A DNA stretch of 64,000 nt from Eucalyptus grandis (lineage: Eukaryota > Streptophyta > Magnoliopsida > Myrtales > Myrtaceae): assembly GCF_016545825.1 (NCBI RefSeq), contig NC_052612.1, forward strand, positions 46,545,738 to 46,609,737. The letters run 5' to 3'. Made by a program: the position numbers and the translations under genes. The stretch's first letter is position 1. Every line of letters starts with the position of its first letter. The notes below the pieces were generated by a model. The model was not told the origin of the DNA, made no database searches, and was given only the letters and a program-made list of their open reading frames with translations. Shown here one piece after another: positions 24,401 through 36,600 of this stretch.

Positions 24401-27400
24401 ATTATACTTAGCAGTAATATAAGATAATTTCTTCTAAGCTTGGTGGAGCGCAAGAGGCAACTTCTTTGGAACTAGCATCTCTGCCCAATCCAGTTTAGGC
24501 TAAAAACTTATGCTATGCTTTTGCCCTTAATAGAGATAACAGAAACAAGAGATGCTCTCTATGCTTCCAAATTTGTCCGTTGTGCTGTATTAGGGTATTG
24601 TGGAAGTTTGGCTGGCATTGCTGAACTGCTCTACTTCTGCAAAGAATAATTGCAAGAAAATTTCCATCTTGCTTTCTCTTCTACCATAATTGCGTTAGAA
24701 ATTAAGGTCAGTGTCATTTTTGACATCATCGAGTGAGCATGTAAGGGTTTCCAACAAGAATTTACATTAGAGTTTTGAGAGGTTGGCCTTTTTCTTGCAT
24801 GGAATCTCATGCATCCTTTTTGTCCACTTTTCTTTTTCAATGGATATGGAAATATCAAATCCATTGATATTTTCCTTGGTGCAACAGTAAGGTTATTCTG
24901 TTGTGACCTGGACGCCACAGGTTTGGGTGGTGTCCAGGTCACGAGAACAGGCTCACTGTGAAAGCAAGGGTAGGTCTTGTGAACCCTCCCAGACCCCACG
25001 ATGTGGGTGCCTCATTCAAAGGCGCCCTTTTTTGTTGATCTTCCAGCTGATAGGGAATAAGAAGGAAGATCTATGACCATGAGGCAACACGAGATATGAG
25101 CGTGGCCCCAGTTTTGATTAGCTTTTATTGTTGATGAGTTTAAGATTTGCCATTTACAAGTCTTTCCACTTTTGCATGGGACCCTTCAATCTTTTCTCTC
25201 TAAGATGGCCTTTTTCGTTATCGAACTTTTTTCCTTTTTGACCTGTTCTTCTATAATCATGGTGTGCTTAAACAAATTTTTTTAATTAAATCTCTTTGTT
25301 AATCAATACAAAAGATTGTGTGTACAGGCATGCTTTTCAATTTACTACCTCTTTGTTTCACTTTGGCAGCATGCTAGTGTAGGCGATATTTATGACAACG
25401 CAAAAATAGTGAGGGTGGACAGAGGGTTGGGCATTTTGCTTGAGATCCCTTCTACTCCTCAGTCTACTTCAGCATATGTTAATGTAAGTTAATTTTGAGG
25501 AATTTCTATTTTTATCCTTCTATCTCTTAATTGAATTTAATATTTCCACTTTAAACTTGATGCCATCTTGCTCCCAATGGTTCCAGGTATCAGATATCAC
25601 TGAAGGGGAAGGTCATAAACTGGGCAAGAAATTTAAGGAAGGAAATTGTGTTCGTGTTCGGATTTTTGGGACTAGGCGTTTGGAAGGGCTAGCTGTTGGA
25701 GTTTTGAAGGTCGGTCCTCTGTAAAGCTCTTAAATTTAAGATGGCATGGTTGCTTACACTGGAGCCTAGTTGTCTCTGATTTGTGACTGTTGAACTAGCT
25801 GTTAACATGAAGGACGTGCCATAATATAGAATGTCTGGATATTCATTCTTTGTGGTGACAGGTGCTACTATATAGTATATAATACCCCTTTTTATGATTT
25901 CCAGTGTATGATGGATCTCCTTTTGTTATTTCCCTTTCTTCAGTACACAAGTTTGTATTGGCTTTTCTTTCCATCATTTGTACTCAAATAATGGTTTGCT
26001 CTCTTGTTCGCAGTCAATGAATGGTGTTTATGATACACTGTTGCATATGATTAAATATATGTGTGTATGTGTTATGGACCAATGCATCCTTTATAAAAGC
26101 TACCAGAGTATCACTTTTTTGAAATATTAAGAGGAAGTTCCTTTGGTTGGCTACATTTTTTTTCTTCCTTTTTCTTGTTGAATTTGGCAACAGGGAAGCT
26201 CTATTGTTTCAAGTGAAAGGCTCTCTCTGAGGTGCTAATGTTCTTTATGTTCTGCCAGTCATTGAGCTAAATAAAGAAAAATTGACTATGTAAGGCAAGT
26301 TTTTGGGTCTTTATGAATGCACCTTACAGACTAGATTCCTCATGCTTGGAAATGGTCCTTTTTAGTGCATATTAACTATCCTGCAATAATCTTTTCAATG
26401 GTCATTTTAATTATTTGATGGCATTTTGTTAACAGCACATATATTGCACCTCTAATTGATATCAAGCAGGCCACAGCATTTGAAGGATCGGTTTTTACCC
26501 ACTCGGATGTCAAGCCTGGGATGGTGGTGAGAGCTAAGGTGTTAGTTGTTGATTCCTTCGGTGCTATTGTTCAGTTTTCGGGTGGTGTAAAGGCACTTTG
26601 TCCACTTCCACATATGTCTGAGTTTGAAATTGCAAAACCTCGAAAAAAGTTTAAGGTAATTCCAGCAGCTAAGATCACTTGCCGCATGGTTCTCTTGGTC
26701 TCTTCTAAAAGTTTACTCTGTGCACTTTTTTCTTCATTTCTCTCCAGGTCGGAGCTGAGCTGGTGTTCCGTGTGCTTGGTTGCAAATCTAAGAGAATAAC
26801 TGTCACCCACAAGAAGACACTTGTATGCTCCCTTTCTTTCCTTATCCTGCTTCAATTTGGTTTTGCTTGCTATGGTAAAGTCTTTGCAGCTTTAGTTTGT
26901 GTGTGGTTCAGCTCAATAAATGTGAAAAGAGTAACTTTTGACTTTCCCACTGAAAACATTTTTTTTAATTCCAAATTATTAATAAATTAATCCTGCATGA
27001 CCCCAATGACATTAATGCCAATATTTATTTAATGTATATCTTTGGTACCTAAAGAGAAGTTTGCTAAGGGCACCAAGAGTGTGCAGCCCAGCCCAAGGAG
27101 CTCAAAGCCGCCCCCCCAAAAAAAAAAAAAAAAAAAAGAGCTCATTTCCAAGAAGAAGAGTGTAAAAATTTGGAACAATTTTTGGTAAGTATTTAGACAG
27201 AAAAATCTTCCTCTTTAGAGGATCTCTCATTTTGTTCTCTAGAACCAACCTAAAATAGCTTCATAGACCCAGCTATGCATGAGATTTCACATGGAATTTG
27301 AAAACCTTGAAAAGGTTGGATATTTTTCTGTCATTGGCTGGAAAAAATCAGTAAATGTTGATCAGAACGCCTAAAAAATGCAAGATATTAGAAAAGAGAT

Positions 27401-30400
27401 AATCTGACTGAAGCATCATAGTGGAAGGTCTAAAATCTAAGACTGAGAATTGTAATCATCACTCTCATTCCACTAAGAAAATCATGTCCTACTATGTACA
27501 CTCTCGAAGTTCTTTCTCCAGAATATTTAGATTTAAGTAAGCTAAGCTTGAGAACAAAAGAGGCTTTCCACTTGTGTGCTAATGTGGATCTGTGTGGACG
27601 ATTAGCTTTTTCCTTTTCCCAAATGTTACTTTTCCATGTGATGTTTGCAGCATCTGATCTAACAGTTAAGTTCTGGCAATTCTATAATCAAAATCTTAGT
27701 CTTGCTGCTGAAAATGATCTATCAATTTTTTGGCAGGTGAAATCAAAACTCACAATTATTAGCTCATATTCAGATGCTACAGAGGGACTTATAACTCATG
27801 GGTGGATAACCAAAATTGAAAAGCATGGATGCTTTGTCCGGTTCTACAATGGCGTCCAAGGATTTGCTCCTAGGTAATATTACATTGTTAAGAATATTCT
27901 AGAACCTTGCATAGATTGTTATGTTAACTCTGTCATCTTACTCTTCTTTCGTCAGCACTTGCTGTGGAATTGTTTGCATGCTGCCAAGTGGGTTCTCTTC
28001 TTCATGTTGAATATTTAATTAGTTGTTTGGTGAAACCATACAAGCATAACTCGCGGGAATGGTCCTCTGGAGTGTTTACCACTTGAACCTTTGGAAATTC
28101 AAAATGTTACATTCAGATTACTTTCAATTGTTTATGAAAGTGACTAACTGTTCCACCATTTGTACTTGAGAAAAGATAATGTGATGCATAATCCGATTAG
28201 TGTATATCATGTTCATGGTGGGGCCATTGACAGAGTCTGGACAATGCAGTGATATAACTGTCAGCAGTAGTTATATTCAGTTTGAGGAAAGAAACAAATT
28301 GATTTGGGTAGTAGACATGAAATTACCACAATCTTGAATGGCCATTTATATCCATTACGAAATAGAACTGTATGATCTTTTTTCAATTTAAAACTGCATA
28401 ATGCTGTTTTGTTAAGAATAGTACCTGTGATGCAAATACTAATACCAGCTATATAGGTAGCAAAGGCTATCGTACTTAAAGTTCGTAAAGCGTAGTGTGA
28501 TTTCTATTTGTAAGGTTATTTGTTGTGTTACATTTTATGACAAAAAGTGGCGTATGATATAGGGGGAAAAATACTCTACCCACATGGAAGCCATAAATTC
28601 ATCTGGACACTAGTATAAAGTGCTAATGGCTGAGCTTGTCTAATACAAGATTGTGTGATTGAGTTACTCAAAATCTAGATTGTGTGAACTAACTAGACTA
28701 TAGAAATTAAGTGTGCTGCTTTAGAAAAATAATATTGAGTGTAATGATTATGAGGACTTTCTTGATTTTAAGTGAATTCAGTAAATAATTAATTATTTTA
28801 ATTGCAGATAAAACTTTTAAGTAAAAAATTTGAGGATGTCTTTATTCAATAATTATACTAGACCATTGTATAAATGCATTTGTGGTGGATTCATTTTGCT
28901 CCACATTCAAATTTGAGAAGGACATGTTTTAATTGGATAAGTATCTCAGTGGTAGTGTAACTCCATATTGTCAGCGGTTTAAATCTAATTAGGGTTATGA
29001 CAATATCATTTGATGATTCTCATGAGGACTTTGTTTTACTTAAAGCTTTGAGTGAATAATGGACATAGTCGTCCACGTTTTTTCCATTTGGAAGCAAAAG
29101 TATGTACGGAATATGATCATATTAGAGGACAAGCTGAACAAGGTTGAATGGAATATTTTTTGGTGGACGAGCAAGTCCATGGGCCCTCATGCCCTCATGC
29201 TGTCATGTAGACCCCTTGCACGTTGCTAGCTGTTATTGTTTGATAATTGTCAAAGTCTCACATTTGATTTTTCTCCTCCTAAATCAGGCATGAACTTGGG
29301 CTAGAACCTGGATCCGATCCAGGTTCAATGTATCATGTTGGGCAAGTTGTCAAGTGCAGAGTAACTGGTTCTGTTCCTGCGGCACGAAGGATCAATCTAA
29401 GTTTTCTGATGAAGCCTGCAAAGTTAGTCTCACCTAATATTTCTTTTTTCTTCTTGATGCTCATGCAAACAAACCAAGTTGCACACATATCATGCATTGG
29501 AGGGAGGAGTTTCTTTCATGCGTACAATCATACCAGCAAAGCTCCTTGCACTGCTCTTGGATTCTACCATTTTCATGTATTCTACCATTTGATTTAATTG
29601 TGGAGTGTGAGAGGGAGGGAGGGAGGGTGGGAGGGGTTTCATTCTTCCATATGCTCATGCTGGCAAAGCTCCTTGCACTGCTCATATATTCTACCATTTT
29701 GATGAATTCTACCATTTGATTTAATTTTGGTGGGAGGGAGGGAGGGATGGAGGGAGGGGTTTCATTCATGAATACACTTATACTGGCAAAGCTCCTCGCA
29801 CTGCTCATGAATTCTGCCATTTTGATGAATTCTACCAGATGATTTTTAACTCTGGAGTGTGAGAGGGAGGGAGGGAGGGGTTTCATCCATGCATACACTC
29901 ATACTGGCAAACCTTATTGCACTGCTTATGAATTCTACCATTTGATGAATTCTTCAATTTGATTTAACTCTGGAGAGTGACGATATCCAGTCTAACTTCC
30001 AAGCAGGATTTCTGAAGATGATATGGTCAAGTTGGGTAGCCTTGTTTCAGGAGTGGTTGAGGCAGTAAGTCCTCATGGGATTGTTATATATGTTAAGGCA
30101 AAAATTTTCCTCAAGGGTACAATTCCTATTGAACATTTGGCGGATCACCATGGTACCTTGTTAGTTTCCTATCTCATTTTTACATGCATTACCATAATAA
30201 GATCCTTTTATTCTGTTGCTTATCTTATGCACTCACCTTGCAGAGCATGCTATGTTGATGAAATCAGTGTTAAAGCCTGGATATGAGTATCAGCAGCTCC
30301 TTGTTTTAGGTATTGCTACCACTCCCCCACCCTCTACCAGATATATAGGACATATGCTTGTCAAGGCTAGCAACTATGTGATCCAACAGGAAACGTAGAA

Positions 30401-30576
30401 AACTAATAATGAATTCTGGTTTCGGAAAAGTAAAAGAAATGAACAAACAAAACCCATTGTAATTAGATTCGAGAGAGAGAGCAGCTATGTGATCCAACAG
30501 GAAAAGTAAAAAACTAATAATGAATTCTGGTATCGGAAAAGTAAAAGAAATGAACAAACAAAACCCATTGTAATTA

Positions 30577-30637
<61 letters not shown>

Positions 30638-33600
30638 CACCATGGAGGTTGCCTCAGAGGGCCAACCACCATGGCAGTGGTACAGCCTTAGGTATGGTCA
30701 CCTTTCGTGGGGACGGCCGCCAATGTCCTTCCTCCCTCTCTTTTCAATGCTCAGGATTATCTTACAAAATTGTTTTCAATCCTGGATAGGAGAAATCCTG
30801 TGTGGGGTCATCTCACCCCCAGGCAGTTTTATTTTATCCTGGCTCTATTTATCTGTGTATACAGCATCCTGAGTGATCACCAGAAGCTGGATAGGATAGG
30901 CTCTATATTTAGGCTGTTGAAACAGCCTAATTGTTTTCAGACCGCATTATTTTGGTGTTTTTATAAATTTGTTGTAGACTTTGCATTTATCTTGCTAAAT
31001 TTTCCAGGCTGATACCTGCAGCATGACTCAAATAAAAACCATTGTAAAAAATAGCTTTTCCACCTGTTCGTCATTAGTCACTTCCTTATGCTGTTCCTCA
31101 TTCTAATTAATCTCACTTCTTTACATGTTTTCTCTCTGACATCATTCTTTAACTTTTTGCACCAATTGTCTTATGGTATTAAACTTCTTACTTTGTAGAC
31201 ATTGAAGGAAACACTTTGTTACTTTCCGCAAAGAGTTCCCTCATCAATGCTGCTGCAGATCTTCCTTCTGATCTGCATCAAGTACATACAAATTCGATTG
31301 TCCATGTGAGTTGTAATTTCTAAGATTAGCTGTGTAGCTTATAATTTACAAATATTGCTGTTAAAGATTGATAGACTCATCATGTAATCCCAGGGATACA
31401 TCTGCAATATAATCGAGACGGGTTGCTTTGTTCGTTTCCTAGGCCGTTTGACTGGTTTCTCTCCAAGGAAAAAGGTGAACACGTCGTATTAGTTATCTGA
31501 TTTCGTTGTTTCTTTAGTCTTATCCTGTACTTACAACCCAAGCAATTTGATTCTCTTCTTTCCTTGAAAGGCAATGGATGTGCAGAGAGCGACTCCTTTG
31601 GAAGCCTTTTTCATTGGGCAGTCTGTTCGGAGTAACATACTTGATGTTGGTGAAACCTTTGACAGTCGATTGTGATTTACCCATTTTTAATAGCTGATTG
31701 GTCATTTTTCATTCTCAATTTTATTCTTCTCCAGGTTGACAATGAAACAGGTAGAATAACAGTTTCGTTGAAGCAATCATGTTGCTCTTCCACTGATGCA
31801 TCCTTGATTCAAGAATACTACTTCTCAGAGGATAAGGTAGACAAAGGAGCACTTCAACCTGTTTCTGGATACTTTGTAGCGTCTTCATTTTGGTTTCACT
31901 TGTATAAGTTGGCCCTTGATCGATATGCTGGAAATGAACATTTCCCCTATAATTATGTGCGGTCTTATTCTCTTTACTTGTGTATTGGGAAAATTTAAAG
32001 ATGGTATTATTTAGGAGAAAATTTCCTCATAAATTTTCACTCTGCTGTTTTGACTCTTCTATAGATGTCATATACCTGTCTCAATGGGTTGCGACATAAA
32101 TATGGGCATGAATTTAAGCTCCTCAACATTAGGTATTTGATGTCCATGCCTAATTGCAAAAATTTTGCTTTATTAAGACATCCTTCTGTGAAGAAAAATG
32201 GTTAAAAGAATTGAAGCAGAGATTACTAAGCAGATAACCAAAAAGAAAACCAGCTGAAAAAGAATGGTTTGAATGTGCTAGAAAATTGTATAATCCTATG
32301 GGCGAAGTGTTTCTTGTTCTGCTCTTCAATTTCCAGATTTGTAGTATTCAATTTGTCTTTCATATGCCGAGCTCATGTTAGACATATGGATAAATAGGCT
32401 GTCAAGCTTAGTGTGCTTCCTGCTTATGGTGGTATATTGAATTATAAACCTCATAACTAATGCCAGACCACCATCCCTGCATATGAAAGGAAGAGGGCAA
32501 GAACTATTTGTGTTTTCCGCTGCATGTTTATGACTGCAATTTGATCTTTTTCTTTCTGGGGAGCCAGGTGGAATTCTTTCTTGGGTTTCACTGGGTGCAG
32601 TATTTGTTTCACTTATGGCTTTTGTAAGCACACAGAATGACAATTGAATGGTTTTTCTAAAATGATAAGATTTCAGTGTAGGCAGAAAGCTTTTATATGT
32701 AGCAATATTATACGTGTATAATGGTAAGTATTGGTTGCCTGGTTGTCAAACCAGTTGGCTGTCATGTGGCCATCTGATCAGTACTTTCGGCACTCTGCTT
32801 GAACGTTTGTAGGTCTCTATTGGACTACAATTTCTGTTGTCTAATAATATTAATTTTGGTCGAATCATTTTTTTCTTTGTTGGACTACAATTTGTGTTTG
32901 TAAACCAGTTGGCTGGGTGATTGCTTAGTATTTCTCCGCAACTGCTCTCCCAACCAATATGGGGATTAGGGGCTTACATGTCCTCTTCTCGATTGTGAAC
33001 TATGTGTCTTTGCAATTTATCTTCCAGATGCAATCTAAGTAGCTTGAATCGCCATCATCATCATTCATAAATATTTTGTCAGTTGAGGGTTCCTTTCCCC
33101 TTGGAAAAATTGTCTTAACTATCTTAGTCAAGTTAACATTGCTCTAGCTGGAATTCGTATCAACGGAAACTCTGGTCACCAAATGCTTCAATACAATTTT
33201 ATGTTTGTAGCTACTCGATTGTAGATCGTTTGATGTTCTGCACTATGTATTCTGTGTGGAAGTTATCCTTTTCATTTATCTTCGATTCTTCTTTTTGTTT
33301 TAGATTGCTAAGCTCCAATCTCCAACCCTAAGTGGAACTGAGCTAAAATGGGTCGAAAGATTCAAAATTGGAAGTATTGTTGAGGGAAAAATCCAGGAGA
33401 AAAAGGATTATGGAGTGGTTGTCAGTTTTGACGACTATACTGATGTACTTGGTTTTATTACTCACTATCAATGTAAGTTATTTTATGTATGTTTTTTATT
33501 TTGGTCGAATTTATGTTGTTTAACTAGTGAAGAATTTATACCTTTCAACTGTTGACTCAAAAGACAATTGAAACTCGTGCAGTAGGAGGAAGTTCTGCGG

Positions 33601-36600
33601 AAGTAGGATCTGTTGTTCAAGCTGTGGTTCTCGATGTTGCCAAAGTGGGGCAGCTTGTGGATTTGTCTCTAAAGCAAGTGTTTGTTGACAAGGTCAACAA
33701 TGAAAGTGCTACTAACCATTCTGAAAAGAAGGTTAAGTTACTTCCATCTCCGTGTCCCCTCAGTATGTCTTGATAAATAGATTTGCAAACTGTTTTAGCA
33801 TTAGTTCAGTAATAAACATTGAACATGAGTAAGTAACCATTAACCGTATCTTGCCTTTATTAACTGAAACCGTTGTCCTTTGTATACCTGACTTAATTCT
33901 TTTTTACTTCTCAGAAGCGTAAGAGAGAAGCAAAAAAAAATGCAGAGCTGAATCAGACTGTCGCTGCAGTGGTAGAGATTGTGAAAGAAAATTATCTGGC
34001 AAGTGTTGGATGTTTTGTTAACTTTATTGAGCAAGGAAAAGTTTTCATCACTATCCATTTTACTTCCATGATTATGGCTTCTCTTCATAATTTATGTACT
34101 TCATTTATACATTGTTCTAAGGTTAGCTTTTGCCAAAGAAACAGGTTCTTGCAATTCCGGAGTGTAACTATGCTGTGGGACATGCACTGATATATGATTA
34201 TAACACGCAGAAGGCCCCTCAGAGACAATTTTCGAATGGAGAAAGGTGATGCATTTTTTTCTTGTTATTTTTTCTGGTTTAGTATTATTTCATTAGTATA
34301 GGAGTGAGGCTTTTCCAGGCTTCTCAAACTGCAGTCAGCATCTACCTCAGATACCTTTATCTGTTGTCCCTCCCAACCCCCTCTCTTCTCTCCATTGGGC
34401 TGAGACGGTGCAGAAGATGTTTGTGTTTGAGCTATTTGTCTTGTTTCTGATGATCATTAGATCAACTGTAACTCCTTTTTATTTTTTTTTTGGTTTAAAA
34501 TTTTTTGAATCATTTCTGTGGTTGTCTAGTTTTCACTCATGAAGGAATTGTGACATGACATTGTTGTTGCTTGTTTCAGTGTCACCACCACTGTTGTGGC
34601 TCTTCCTGCTTCTGACACGACTTTATGTTTGGCTTATTGTCTAGCTGCTAACAAAGTTTTAGACGTTCCATTACTTTGTTTGGTTGTACTTCTTGATTTG
34701 TTTTAATCTCGTATTATTCCGATATTGATGATGAAATCGTTACATGACCTTGTTGTTATTGTTTTCAGTGTCACTGCCACTGTTGTGGCACTTCCTACTC
34801 CTGCTACCATGGGAAGGTTGCTCTTGCTTCTTAATTCTGTTGCTGATCTCAGCACCACATCGAGTTCAAAGAAGGCTAGAAAAATATCAAACTTCAATGT
34901 GGGATCTCTTGTACAAGCAGAGGTAGATGCTCATGGATGTTTGATGTTCTTGTATTTGTTATTGCATATTGTCACAAGGAGTTCATTGAAGTTCTTTTGC
35001 AATACACTAACATTTAGTCTTTCTATACTTGTTTATCATTTATCAGATTACTGGAATCAAGCCTCTTGAAATGCGACTAAAATTCGGGGTTCGTCTGCAT
35101 GGGAGAGTTCACATAACAGAGGTACTTTATCAGTATGTTATTATATTATTTGGAGTGCACAATAATTGCTCTTCATACTTCTACATTAAAAGCATGTGCA
35201 TTTTGTGTGCTGTTTTTCTTGGGCAGGTCGATGATGATAACATTGTGGACAATCCATTCAAAAATTTCAAAGTCGGGCAAAAGCTAAGTGCAAGAATCGT
35301 TGCGAAAGCTGACTCATCAAATAAGCAGAATAATCAGTGGGAGCTGTCTATAAAACCATCCTTGCTTAGTGGTAAGATTAAATTTATATTTGATGTTGCT
35401 ATCTAAGTTTAGCCCTGTATTTAATTTGTTTTGAAAGTTATGCTGTGTCCAAAATTCTTCTAGACCGTGCATCTCTGAGCTTGGCATGACAATTTTGTCT
35501 TCTAACTCTTCATATCTCATTTTCTTCTTCTTGTCAAACGTGTCAGTTGCCATGTAACATCAGCACTTTGTTTTTCCTGGCCATACATGTTCACATTTAA
35601 GTTGCTTTGTTGTTGGACAGCCCTCCAATTTGTTATATTGCAACTTTGGCCCTATATTTTAAAGAATTTTTATGTCAACCTATTCATAAAAGTTGGTTAG
35701 ATCTAAAATGGATTTAAATGTGCTGAGAATGCTTTAATTTCTTGAGACTCTAACTGATGATATAGTTCAATATCTCGCTGCCACTATCATTATACATGTG
35801 TTGTCAACATTTGTAGTTTAATTAACTTACCTTAATCCCTTAAATTATGTCCTTAAATCATAAAGATAACTCATTTCCGCAATATTGGTCTAAATGAACT
35901 CAGAGAATATCATTTGTAATTGTCTGTTCATTTTTTATCCAGTACTCCAAGGGGGGTGTTCAAGTCAATTCAACGAAAAACATGATGTGCATCATAGTAA
36001 TTACAGAGAATGTTAGGGATGTTGTGCTCAAGTAGTTCATACAATACTTTATTTTTGGAGTTTATTCCCTCTTTGCTGCGGTGTTTCTTGCTTTAGTGTC
36101 TTGGTCCAGCATGAGTACTCTGTATGGTGCTACCTCCATCACTCAATACTCTGACAGGCCACTTGGATGTGACTTTTCTATGTACTAAAACTCAATGTGA
36201 TCCACCTCCCTCCACTATTGGAATTTCAAAATCTACCTCTCCATCAATATAGATAAAAAATTTCTTCTGTCTAGTAATTTGTTTATCCTAGAAGGCGAAC
36301 CTATATGTAACGGTAAGGGTGCTATATTATAATCCGGAGGTCCCAAGTTCAAGTTGCAGAAACAGCTGCTTTGCAAAAGCAGGGGTAAGGCTGCATACGT
36401 GGAACCCTCCTTTTAGCCCAAAAGTTGGGAACTAGTGCAGTGGGGTGCCCTTTAGTATCACCTCTTTGATTTTACTGTTCTTCTGAGTTAAAGGTGCCTG
36501 TGACTTTTGGTTCTAGCATCTCAATGCTAACTCTTTGTACAGATGCCTGTGTAATTGGGGAAGATTTTGCTTCTGAAGATTTTAATTTCACTACTGGACA

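Noticed and set aside
27494..27736. Open frame extending RRP5 exon 14 upstream as an alternative longer exon
   Set aside because: The extension is not family-like, and the acceptor TTTTTTGGCAG at 27736 gives the expected protein.
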